This document shows positions 1 through 6,651 of a DNA stretch of 10,648 bases, piece by piece. Within the stretch, counting starts at the first letter, position 1, and each line of letters begins with the position of its first letter. The stretch comes from Thermodesulfovibrio sp. (GTDB lineage Bacteria > Nitrospirota > Thermodesulfovibrionia > Thermodesulfovibrionales > JdFR-85). The position numbers and the translations under genes are program-made. The notes below the pieces were generated by a model. The model was given only the letters and a program-made list of their open reading frames with translations, had not been told where the DNA came from and ran no database searches. The stretch is from assembly GCA_027050975.1 (NCBI GenBank), contig JALUAR010000208.1, positions 1-10,648 on the forward strand, given 5' to 3'.

Positions 1-471
1 TCTGAGACATCAACCGCACCACCTGCTGTTGTCACACAGCTAAACCCGCTGAGCATAGACAATGAGGTAAAGAGGCTCAGAGAACTTCTTATAAGAGAAC
101 CTAACAATCTGAGGGTATGGATAAAGCTCGGCAATATCCTTATGGATGCAAACAGATTTACCGAAGCAATAGAGGCTTACGAAAAAGCCCTCCAGCTCGA
201 TCCGAAAAATGTGGATGTGAGGGTAGACATGGGTACCTGTTACAGAAGAGTCGGTGACTCCGAACGTGCTGCACAGGAGTATAGAAAGGCTATAAAAATA
301 AATCCAAAACATGGTTTTGCCCACCGAAATCTCGCCGTTGTACTTGCATATGACCTTAACAAACCAAAGGAAGCAATAAAAGAGTTCCAGATCTATTTAA
401 AGCTCTCACCAAATGCACCAGACGCCGAACCAATAAGGAAAGCAATAAAGGAGCTTAAAGAACGCACCTGA
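1..471 (+). CDS. TPR-repeat protein, C-terminal part (5' end outside window)
   Basis: The frame is open from base 1 and stops with TGA at 469-471, so only the C-terminal 156 residues are present. An internal ATG at 142 lies inside the first TPR and is not the likely start. A Ser/Thr/Pro-rich linker is followed by a helical segment and then three tetratricopeptide repeats at about 109-210, 211-312 and 313-420. The first two are exactly 34 residues and carry the usual pattern: W/L-x2-LG in helix A, and A-I-x2-Y-x-KA-hydrophobic-x-hydrophobic-x-P in helix B. TPR arrays are protein-protein interaction scaffolds; neither partner nor cellular location can be told from this fragment. The MarC gene starts 15 bases downstream on the same strand, so the two could be co-transcribed. 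Assignment as a TPR protein is secure; function is unknown. Confidence 0.9.
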   Translation, partial: SETSTAPPAVVTQLNPLSIDNEVKRLRELLIREPNNLRVWIKLGNILMDANRFTEAIEAYEKALQLDPKNVDVRVDMGTCYRRVGDSERAAQEYRKAIKINPKHGFAHRNLAVVLAYDLNKPKEAIKEFQIYLKLSPNAPDAEPIRKAIKELKERT

Positions 472-486
472 AAAGCTCAAACACCA

Positions 487-1080
487 ATGATAGAGTTACT
501 AAAAAACTTTCCCAATGTATTTATACCAGTTTTTGTTGCAATTGATGTTTTTGCCCTTTTGCCGGTTTTTCTCTCTTTCACTTCGGGACTTTCAACACAG
601 AGCGTCAGGTCTGTCATCAAGCAGTCGGTCATAACTGCTCTCGCGGTAAGTATCGGTTTTGTTACACTGGGAGAAGTGATATTCAGGCTCCTTGGCATCA
701 CGGTGAATGACTTCAAGATTGCAGGAGGACTACTTCTCCTGGTGATTGCTATCCTTGATATAGTACAGATCGGCATGGATAAGGAAAGAGCCAAGGTTTC
801 ACAGACTGTCGGAATTGTCCCGATAGGTGTTCCCCTTATAGTAGGACCTGCCTTGCTCACAACGCTTATTGTGCTGCTTGAACATTACGGTGCATTACTT
901 ACGCTTATTTCTCTTTTGCTGAATCTCCTTATTGTATGGATACTCTTCATATACTCAAATATTGTTGTAAATTTCATTGGTCGAAACGGAATACTGGCTA
1001 TCTCTAAGCTGATGGATATACTGCTTGCTTCAATTGCCGTGATGATGATTAGAATCGGTATCGAAAATACCCTTCGATAA
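487..1080 (+). CDS. MarC family integral membrane protein
   Basis: This 197-residue protein has the length and six-hydrophobic-segment layout of the MarC/YchE (UPF0056) family, with membrane spans near residues 8-30, 44-66, 76-94, 107-127, 137-160 and 172-192. Family-like features are the N-terminal stretch with F-V-A-I-D and a Pro-rich exit, the AGG-L-L-L segment after the second loop, and V-P-I-G-V-P-L-I-V-GP-A in the fourth segment. MarC proteins sit in the cytoplasmic membrane. Their substrate is not established, and the old link to multiple antibiotic resistance in E. coli has been withdrawn. The ATG at 487 starts right at the family N terminus, but its Shine-Dalgarno is weak, so translation may depend on the TPR gene ending 15 bases upstream. 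The stop is TAA at 1078-1080, and no hairpin terminator is evident after it. Confidence 0.9.
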   Translation: MIELLKNFPNVFIPVFVAIDVFALLPVFLSFTSGLSTQSVRSVIKQSVITALAVSIGFVTLGEVIFRLLGITVNDFKIAGGLLLLVIAILDIVQIGMDKERAKVSQTVGIVPIGVPLIVGPALLTTLIVLLEHYGALLTLISLLLNLLIVWILFIYSNIVVNFIGRNGILAISKLMDILLASIAVMMIRIGIENTLR

Positions 1081-1187
1081 AACCCTCCAATTTGATTCAA
1101 CTATTCCGAATAAATGCCGATAAGATAATTATGTAGATGAGGATCAGGTTGTGAAAACAGTTACAAGGGATAGTTTTTCAGCATTTC

Positions 1188-1200
1188 CACGATTTTCGTG
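1188..1200 (+). promoter_or_regulatory. Palindrome abutting the clpC -35 box (candidate operator)
   Basis: CACGA-TTT-TCGTG is a perfect 5-base inverted repeat with a 3-base centre, ending 3 bases before the -35 hexamer at 1204. An overlapping inverted repeat, CAGCA (1179-1183) with TGCTG (1199-1203), encloses it. The location fits an operator or activator site, but no known binding consensus was recognised. Confidence 0.3.
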
Positions 1201-1203
1201 CTG

Positions 1204-1233
1204 TTGACAAGCACCTGTGAAAACAAGTATTAT
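1204..1233 (+). promoter_or_regulatory. Sigma-70-type promoter for clpC
   Basis: A perfect -35 hexamer TTGACA (1204-1209) and a -10 hexamer TATTAT (1228-1233, one mismatch to consensus) are separated by 18 bases. Initiation would fall near 1240, giving a leader of about 45 bases ending in the Shine-Dalgarno AAAGGAG (1273-1279), 5 bases before the clpC ATG. Nothing resembling a heat-shock sigma-32 promoter was noticed, so clpC appears to have at least a housekeeping promoter. Confidence 0.75.
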
Positions 1234-1284
1234 GAATTAAGGATTGTGATTTAATAACACCTGTGAATAAACAAAGGAGTCTAT

Positions 1285-3729
1285 ATGTTTGAAAAATTCA
1301 CGGAAAGAGGCAGGAAGGTAATCATATATGCCAAGGAAGAGGCTGAAAGACGTCAAAACGACTATCTCGGCACGGAACACCTTCTTCTGGGGCTGATCAG
1401 GGAGCAGGACGGTCTACCTGTTGTAATTCTTAAGAAGATGGGCATCTCTGTTGAAGAGGTAAGAGTCGAGGTAGAAAGGAACCTTCCTCCTGCTACAAAT
1501 ATATTAACATTCGGGGATATCCCCTTTACACCAAGGGCAAAAAAGGTTCTTGAACTTGCCATTGAAGAGGCAAGGCTACTTGGACATAACTATATCGGAA
1601 GCGAGCATCTACTTCTCGGTCTTATCCGCGAGGATGAAGGCATAGGCGGAAAGATACTGAGGAACCTGGGAGCAAACCTCCTTGGCGCAAGACAGCTTGC
1701 AATAAACCTTTCCATGAGATCTCAACCTCATGTCCGAGAGAAAAAGACCCATACCCCTGCCCTGGATGAGTTTGGTAAAGACCTTACAGAGCTTGCAAAG
1801 AAGGGTAAACTCGATCCTGTAATCGGCAGGGAGAGAGAAATCGAGAGAATCCTTCAGATACTCGGAAGAAGGATAAAAAACAATCCTGCCATCATTGGTG
1901 AAGCAGGTGTTGGAAAGACCGCCATTGTTGAGGGCCTGGCTCAGAAGATTGTTGCCGGTGATGTTCCGGACCAGATGCTTGGAAAACGAATTATCTCTCT
2001 TGATCTGGGTGCGCTTATAGCAGGAACAAAATACAGAGGCCAGTTCGAGGAGCGCTTGAAGGTTGTAATGAAGGAAATAAAGCAGTCGGACAACATCATT
2101 CTCTTTGTCGATGAGTTCCATACCCTTATCGGAGCCGGTGCAGCCGAAGGCTCGGTGGATGCATCCAACATGCTTAAACCGGCTCTTTCCCGTGGTGAAA
2201 TTCAGTGCATCGGTGCTACCACAGTGGATGAGTACAGAAAGTACATAGAGAAGGACGGTGCTTTGGAAAGAAGGTTCCAGCCAATCTATGTGGAGCCACC
2301 TACTGTGGAAGAAACTATAGAGATTCTGAAGGGACTGAAGAGCAAGTATGAGGCTCATCATAGAGTGAAATACAGCGAGGAGGCCATAATAGCGGCAGCC
2401 AAGCTCTCTGATAGATACATAGCAGACAGGAACCTTCCGGACAAAGCCATTGATGTGCTCGATGAGACAGGCTCAAGGATTAAATTAAAAAGGTACACAC
2501 AGCCGCATGAACTCAAGGAGATAGAGCAGGAGCTTGAAAGACTGGCTAAAGAGAAGACCCTCTACATTAAGCTTCAGGATATCGACAAGGCAGCTGCGAT
2601 ACGGGGTGAGGAGGAGAAGCTGCGCCAGCTCCATGAGCAAATCCACAAAAAGTGGCGTGATAATCTCACAAAGGAAATTCCTGTAATAAATGCCGAAGAC
2701 ATTGCTTACACCGTTTCAAAGATGACCGGTATACCTCTGCTGAAACTGGAGCAGGAGGAAACGGAAAAGCTTCTCCAGATGGAAGAGGAGCTTCACAAGC
2801 GTATTATTGCGCAGGATGAGGCTATCAAGGCTGTCTGCAGAGCCATAAGACGTTCGAGAACCGGCATCAAGAACAGGAAAAAGCCCATAGGCTCATTCCT
2901 GTTTCTCGGTCCCACCGGTGTGGGTAAGACGGAACTTGCTAAGGCACTGGCAGAGTTTCTCTTTGATGACGAGAATGCACTTATCAAGATAGACATGTCC
3001 GAGTATATGGAGAGATTTAATGTCTCGAGACTAACCGGTGCACCTCCGGGATATGTGGGATACGAAGAGGGTGGTCAGTTAACTGAACGTGTAAGGAAGA
3101 AACCATACTCCGTGGTACTTTTTGACGAGATTGAGAAGGCTCATCCCGATGTCTATAACCTTCTTTTACAGGTACTTGATGAAGGAGTACTCACAGATAG
3201 TATGGGAAGAAAGGTTGACTTCAAGAACACTGTTATAATTATGACATCCAATCTCGGAGCCAGGATTATTGAAAAGGCCACACCACTGGGGTTCTATCGT
3301 GATTCCTCTGAGGACCTTTACACAAAGATAAAGGACAATGTGCTTGCAGAACTGAAAAAGACCTTTAATCCAGAATTTCTGAACAGGGTGGATGAGGTTG
3401 TGGTATTCCATCCCCTTGAAAAGGAGCATCTCTATTCGATCATTGATCTCCTGATCGAGGAAACAAACAAGCAGCTTATTGAGCAGGAGTTGCTGATCGA
3501 GCTTACCGAGGAGGTTAAAGAGTACCTCGTTAACAAGTATTACCAGCCTGTTTACGGTGCAAGACCCATGAGAAGGGCAATCCAGAAGGAAATAGAGGAT
3601 TATCTTTCGGAAGAGATTCTCAAAGGAAGGTTTATTGGAGCGAGCAAGGTTATAGTAGAACTCGAAGATAACAGACCGGTCTTTAAGGTTGCGCAGGAAG
3701 AAGAGATTATTACTGCAGGCGTGAATTAA
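1285..3729 (+). CDS. clpC: ATP-dependent Clp protease ATP-binding subunit ClpC
   Basis: This 814-residue Hsp100 AAA+ unfoldase, full length for ClpC, would feed substrates to the ClpP peptidase in the cytoplasm. An N domain of two Clp repeats (residues 3 to about 145) is followed by D1 with Walker A GEAGVGKT (205-212) and Walker B D276-E277. Next is a short coiled middle domain of about 50 residues (near 409-460), ClpC-like rather than the long ClpB one. D2 carries Walker A GPTGVGKT (542-549) and Walker B D614-E615. The ClpP-docking tripeptide LGF (668-670) marks it as a protease partner and not a ClpB disaggregase. Sensor-2 GAR ends at R760. The ATG follows a strong Shine-Dalgarno (AAAGGAG) and its own promoter. 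No ctsR, mcsA or mcsB lies beside it, so the Firmicutes arginine-phosphate adaptor system is not encoded here. Confidence 0.97.
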   Translation: MFEKFTERGRKVIIYAKEEAERRQNDYLGTEHLLLGLIREQDGLPVVILKKMGISVEEVRVEVERNLPPATNILTFGDIPFTPRAKKVLELAIEEARLLGHNYIGSEHLLLGLIREDEGIGGKILRNLGANLLGARQLAINLSMRSQPHVREKKTHTPALDEFGKDLTELAKKGKLDPVIGREREIERILQILGRRIKNNPAIIGEAGVGKTAIVEGLAQKIVAGDVPDQMLGKRIISLDLGALIAGTKYRGQFEERLKVVMKEIKQSDNIILFVDEFHTLIGAGAAEGSVDASNMLKPALSRGEIQCIGATTVDEYRKYIEKDGALERRFQPIYVEPPTVEETIEILKGLKSKYEAHHRVKYSEEAIIAAAKLSDRYIADRNLPDKAIDVLDETGSRIKLKRYTQPHELKEIEQELERLAKEKTLYIKLQDIDKAAAIRGEEEKLRQLHEQIHKKWRDNLTKEIPVINAEDIAYTVSKMTGIPLLKLEQEETEKLLQMEEELHKRIIAQDEAIKAVCRAIRRSRTGIKNRKKPIGSFLFLGPTGVGKTELAKALAEFLFDDENALIKIDMSEYMERFNVSRLTGAPPGYVGYEEGGQLTERVRKKPYSVVLFDEIEKAHPDVYNLLLQVLDEGVLTDSMGRKVDFKNTVIIMTSNLGARIIEKATPLGFYRDSSEDLYTKIKDNVLAELKKTFNPEFLNRVDEVVVFHPLEKEHLYSIIDLLIEETNKQLIEQELLIELTEEVKEYLVNKYYQPVYGARPMRRAIQKEIEDYLSEEILKGRFIGASKVIVELEDNRPVFKVAQEEEIITAGVN

Positions 3730-3775
3730 GCCTTCATATTTCCTTCACACTTCCTCGTTATCATATCCGCACAGA

Positions 3776-3787
3776 ATCCGATCGGAT
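3776..3787 (+). promoter_or_regulatory. 12-base perfect palindrome before the selenoprotein gene
   Basis: ATCCGATCGGAT is a perfect inverted repeat with no spacer, ending one base before the Shine-Dalgarno of the CYCXC selenoprotein gene. A repressor bound here would block transcription or elongation into the redox pair. No promoter hexamers are convincing in the 46 bases between the clpC stop and the palindrome, so the site could also be fortuitous. Confidence 0.3.
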
Positions 3788-3788
3788 C

Positions 3789-3798
3789 AGGAGGAGGT
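3789..3798 (+). promoter_or_regulatory. Ribosome binding site that decides the selenoprotein start
   Basis: The purine run AGGAGGAGGT contains two overlapping Shine-Dalgarno cores. AGGAGG at 3789-3794 is 8 bases before the ATG at 3803. An in-frame GTG at 3797 lies inside the run itself and could not use it, so ATG 3803 is the preferred start. Confidence 0.8.
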
Positions 3799-3802
3799 GC
3801 GA

Positions 3803-4204
3803 ATGATACGAATACTAAAAAAATCATTTATTGCTACTTTGCTTTTTGCATTCCTGCTGCCAGCGGGCTCGGAAGCACTTACCGGTGCTCAGCTTGACAT
3901 GTCTCTCAGAATGGGCGAAAGCAGGCAGACAAAGTCACCCTTAGCCTACTCAAATGCATTGATAAGAAAGGCATACGGAATTGCAAAAAGGATACCGTGG
4001 GTACTTGATAGCATCTATTGTTATTGCTATTGTGAAGAGTCGCCGATATTCAGGCACAAGAGCCTTTTAAGCTGTTATGTTGATGATCACGCGGCTCAGT
4101 GAAACATCTGCTTAGGGGAGGCCCTTAGGGCTTCCGAACTGTTCAATCAGGGACTTTCAGTAAAGGAGATTAAAAAGATAGTGGAGGCTGAGTTTAAAAA
4201 ATGA
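3803..4204 (+). CDS. CYCXC-family selenoprotein with in-frame UGA (Sec) codon
   Basis: Read through the TGA at 4100-4102, this gene encodes 133 residues with selenocysteine at position 100. An N-terminal Sec-type signal peptide (about residues 1-25, positive KK then a Leu/Ala/Phe core) sends it outside the cytoplasm; no lipobox cysteine is seen. The mature part has C73-Y-C-Y-C77, then C91, and then U100-N-I-C103, a redox U-x-x-C motif. Firmicute PCYCGC-motif lipoproteins, from memory, share this layout with a C-x-x-C at that place, and selenocysteine forms of the CYCXC group are known. The 33 codons after the TGA keep an amphipathic, family-like C terminus (E-A-L near 107, E-I-K-K-I near 123) and end at TGA 4202-4204, overlapping the next ATG as ATGA. 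The exact biochemical role is unestablished; thiol redox chemistry is the inference. Conventional gene callers would end it at 4102. Confidence 0.88.
4111..4135 (+). promoter_or_regulatory. Candidate bacterial SECIS element downstream of the UGA
   Basis: Two mutually exclusive hairpins can form just after the UGA. Structure A pairs GGAGGCCC (4117-4124) with GGGCTTCC (4128-4135), eight pairs including one G-U, around a UUA loop that begins 22 bases after the UGA. Structure B pairs CTTAGGG (4111-4117) with CCCTTAG (4122-4128), with one U-U mismatch, around a GAGG loop that begins 15 bases after the UGA. Bacterial SECIS elements usually carry a G in the first two loop bases roughly 16-37 bases from the UGA. 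B has the G but is marginally close, while A has the distance but not the G. Which form SelB uses, if either, cannot be decided by eye. Confidence 0.5.
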
Positions 4205-4692
4205 AACATAAGGGATTGATTCTACTCATCGTATTGTCGGCAGTTGTATTTCTTGTTTTTCTCAGTCAGCAGAACGGAGGCCCCAAGCCTGCAGGCGTAG
4301 CGGTGGGACTAAGGGTTCCTGACTTTGTTCTTCTTGATAAGGACGGAAAGGAGATTAGACTCTCCCAGCTAAAGGGAAAGACTGTGTTCGTCCATTTCTG
4401 GGCATCATGGTGCAAGGAATGCAGAGCTGAAATGCCTTCTATTTACAATCTTTACAAAAGAAAGAGTTCGGATCCGAACTTCGTGTTTCTGAGCGTTATT
4501 TATAAAGAGGATCCAGCTGACTCGAGTAAATACCTGAAGGAAAATAATTACAACATACCTGTCTATATTGACCCGAATGGGAATGCAGCAGAGATATTCA
4601 GAGTTACAGGAGTGCCCGAGACATACATAATAAATCCCGAAGGCATTCTCACAAAAAAGGTGATAGGACCGGGCAGATGGGAGGAGTTTTAA
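4201..4692 (+). CDS. TlpA/ResA-like membrane-anchored thioredoxin-fold protein
   Basis: This 163-residue protein has one N-terminal membrane anchor (residues 5-22) and a periplasm-facing thioredoxin domain of the AhpC-TSA/Redoxin (TlpA, ResA, CcmG) group. The P-D-F entry motif is at 40-42, the active site W-C71-K-E-C74 follows FWASW, and the cis-proline is P139 in T-G-V-P-E-T. Such proteins reduce disulfides outside the membrane, often apocytochrome c or other thiol proteins, usually fed by CcdA/DsbD, which is not in the window. Its ATG overlaps the stop of the selenoprotein gene (ATGA), implying translational coupling and a shared task. The protein ends shortly after the G-P-G-R-W turn, so the last helix usual in the family seems short or missing. 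The stop falls in a repetitive GTTCATAG-like stretch. The cytochrome gene converges 12 bases beyond, and no terminator separates them. Confidence 0.92.
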   Translation: MKHKGLILLIVLSAVVFLVFLSQQNGGPKPAGVAVGLRVPDFVLLDKDGKEIRLSQLKGKTVFVHFWASWCKECRAEMPSIYNLYKRKSSDPNFVFLSVIYKEDPADSSKYLKENNYNIPVYIDPNGNAAEIFRVTGVPETYIINPEGILTKKVIGPGRWEEF

Positions 4693-4724
4693 AGTTCATA
4701 GCTCTCAGTTCGTAGTTGATGATA
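4691..4724. repeat. Short degenerate GTTCATAG-type repeat at the convergent gene ends
   Basis: The stretch contains GTTCATAG, GTTCGTAG and GTTGATGATAG, near-copies of a 7-8 base word in tandem with a short interruption. It spans the stop codon of the TlpA-like gene and the last residues of the cytochrome gene on the other strand. It looks like a decayed simple-repeat array inserted or expanded between the two genes. The stretch is too short and imperfect to be certain. Confidence 0.35.
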
Positions 4725-6642
4725 GTTTCCTGATCAACTCCTGTAATATCTCCCTGGCCCTCTCAGGATCGTGTAGTGTACGCGCCCTTGCCTCTTTATA
4801 CAATCTCATGGCTTTTTTATTCGAGGGGTCAATTCTCTTTCTTATGTCTTCAAGCTCCTTCAGAACATCCTCGTATTGCTTTTTCAACTTTTCATATTTC
4901 TTTCTGTCCGTCTTTATAGAAAAATCACCTGGTACAAACCACTTGTCCTTGAGATAAATCCAGGATGCAAAGTCAGAGAGTTTATAACCCGGCAAAACCT
5001 TTATGGGAGTTGTGTTCTCCATGTCCACAAATCTGAGCCCATTCTTATCTGCCACAATCTTATGCCTGCCCTGAAAGGACTCGGCACCATCGTAATCATA
5101 AAACTCCCATTCAGAGAATGAAACCTGTCTTTCCGAGGCATGACAGCTGTCACATTCCCTGGCTTTTGCAAAGGGATGAGCTGCCTGTTCAATCTCAACC
5201 CACAGGAGGTGCTTATTGTTTTCCGGCAGATTATCAAAGGTCCCTACAATATAGTAAGCATCACGGGTCTCGCCATTGGGCCACCGGAACTTGATCCTTC
5301 CCGAGGGAGGCACATCATCTTTAATGTTGCCTACGCTGTGAGGCCAGACCTTAACAGGCATCCACCTACCCTTCTGGTCCTTCATCAGTATAGGAGGAGA
5401 CTGTATTCCATAATAAAGGGAGTATTTATGAAAGGGGTTGGGCCTTTCAGCCACGTTTCCGGGACCCCAGATGGTTATCTGATAACCGCCTAACTCCCTG
5501 ACATGACATGTGGAGCAGTCCATATCTTTGTGGATCTGACTCCGGGCAAGGGCCTCCTCTGAAGGGATATGGCAGTCCTGACAGGATGCCTCACGCTCCA
5601 TGTCACCCATCCCCTTTTCACCTGTGGAATGACAGTCAACACATTGGATTCCCTTTTTGTAATGAACGTCAGCAGGCATACCCTGAGGGAGGGAGTAGTC
5701 TCCTCCGATATAGGTCTCTCCCCTGCGGCTGACCATGGCACCAGGATGACAGGTACTTGCACCTCTGCCATAGCCTGAACAACTCAGTGAATCAGGCTTG
5801 CGTGCAAAGGCATGCACTCCCTCCTTATTCGATGGTCTGTAATGACAGTCCAGACATCCCGCATGGCATACATTGCAGAATCTTTGTTTTGCCTCTGCCT
5901 GAGCCTTTGTAAAGTTCACATTCAGGTTTCTGGCAATCTCCTCTGTGTTTTTATAATCAAAATCGGATCTCTCCAGGACCTCTACAGGTGGAAGATCGGC
6001 AAAGGAAGGACCACAATTGTGAGGGCCATAAGGCTTAAGCCATGTCCTCATTGTCCTCTGACGAAAGTTTCTTCCCATAATTGTCTGTTTAAATTGCTTT
6101 AGTGCCTCGGGATGGCATCCGCTCTTGGCACAGGTTTTCTCTGCTATCTTGGGATCAAAACCATAGGTTTTTCTGTCTCTGTCATGCCATAGGATGTTCC
6201 TTACATGGGGCAGCATATAGAGCTCACCGTCAATCTCCACCTTTGGCATGAGGGCAAACATCTCATCATCGCCTGACTGTCTGAGAGGACCAGGATATCC
6301 CTTTTCCCGGTCAAGGAGACTACCGTCCGTACCGACAATAAGCATCTTCAGCATCTGTTTATGCGCCCTGTCCTTGTCCTTTGCACGCCCGTCACCAAGG
6401 TGGCAGTCTCTGCACTGAATATTGGTATGACGGCTCTGCTTCTCAACATCCTTGACTGTTACATACGCCCAGGGCGCACCTAACTTTTCCAGTCTCTTTT
6501 TATCACTGTGGCATCGGACACACTCTACTGAGGAGTCTTTCCAGGAACGGTAGCCCAAAACGGTGACAACAACAACAAACTGCAGTACTAAGATAACTAT
6601 CAGCTTCGGGGTAAGATACTCGCTTATTCTTCCTACGGCCAT
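4705..6642 (-). CDS. Membrane-anchored multiheme c-type cytochrome (8 canonical plus 2 variant heme sites)
   Basis: The 645-residue protein has an uncleaved-looking N-terminal signal anchor (residues 12-30) and should face the periplasm. Eight canonical CXXCH sites lie at residues 41-45, 77-81, 256-260, 263-267, 334-338, 354-358, 376-380 and 497-501. Two variants add possible hemes: CX4CH at 171-177 and CX9CH at 288-299. A lone Cys is at 210. After the last heme site comes a heme-free domain (about 502-577), then a highly charged Lys/Glu helical tail (about 578-640). The protein matches no cytochrome I can name; electron transfer from the quinone pool or toward a periplasmic or outer-membrane acceptor is an inference. 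ATG 6642 is 9 bases after the ymdB stop, with only a modest Shine-Dalgarno, so it is probably in the rarA-rny-ymdB transcript. Maturation would need Ccm/Ccs and apocytochrome reduction, for which the convergent TlpA-like protein is a candidate. Confidence 0.93.
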   Translation of the reverse strand: MAVGRISEYLTPKLIVILVLQFVVVVTVLGYRSWKDSSVECVRCHSDKKRLEKLGAPWAYVTVKDVEKQSRHTNIQCRDCHLGDGRAKDKDRAHKQMLKMLIVGTDGSLLDREKGYPGPLRQSGDDEMFALMPKVEIDGELYMLPHVRNILWHDRDRKTYGFDPKIAEKTCAKSGCHPEALKQFKQTIMGRNFRQRTMRTWLKPYGPHNCGPSFADLPPVEVLERSDFDYKNTEEIARNLNVNFTKAQAEAKQRFCNVCHAGCLDCHYRPSNKEGVHAFARKPDSLSCSGYGRGASTCHPGAMVSRRGETYIGGDYSLPQGMPADVHYKKGIQCVDCHSTGEKGMGDMEREASCQDCHIPSEEALARSQIHKDMDCSTCHVRELGGYQITIWGPGNVAERPNPFHKYSLYYGIQSPPILMKDQKGRWMPVKVWPHSVGNIKDDVPPSGRIKFRWPNGETRDAYYIVGTFDNLPENNKHLLWVEIEQAAHPFAKARECDSCHASERQVSFSEWEFYDYDGAESFQGRHKIVADKNGLRFVDMENTTPIKVLPGYKLSDFASWIYLKDKWFVPGDFSIKTDRKKYEKLKKQYEDVLKELEDIRKRIDPSNKKAMRLYKEARARTLHDPERAREILQELIRKLSSTTN

Positions 6643-6651
6643 ATCCCTAGC

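Larger units (their letters stand above)
1150..1267 (+). repeat. Repeated TGTGAA-type motifs in the clpC promoter region
   Basis: TGTGAAAACA occurs at 1150-1159 and again at 1216-1225. The overlapping word CACCTGTGAA occurs at 1212-1221 and 1258-1267. The middle copy lies in the spacer of the putative promoter, the first about 55 bases upstream of the -35 box, and the last in the 5' leader. The spacings (66 and 46 bases) and placement suggest binding sites for a regulator, but they do not match the heptameric CtsR operator of Firmicutes clp genes. Short AT-rich words can recur by chance, so a regulatory role is an inference. Confidence 0.4.

Noticed and set aside
1609..2361. Long minus-strand open frame opposite clpC (250 codons)
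   Set aside because: It is antisense to a highly conserved AAA+ domain and its translation shows no family features; it reflects codon bias of clpC.
3797..3799. GTG at 3797 as the selenoprotein start
   Set aside because: It lies within the purine-rich Shine-Dalgarno run; ATG 3803 is 8 bases from AGGAGG.
4100..4102. TGA at 4100 as a true stop, making the gene end at residue 99 or a pseudogene
   Set aside because: The frame stays open and family-like for 33 codons, supplies the second half of a redox motif, and ends in an ATGA overlap with the next gene. A decayed gene would not be expected to keep all three.
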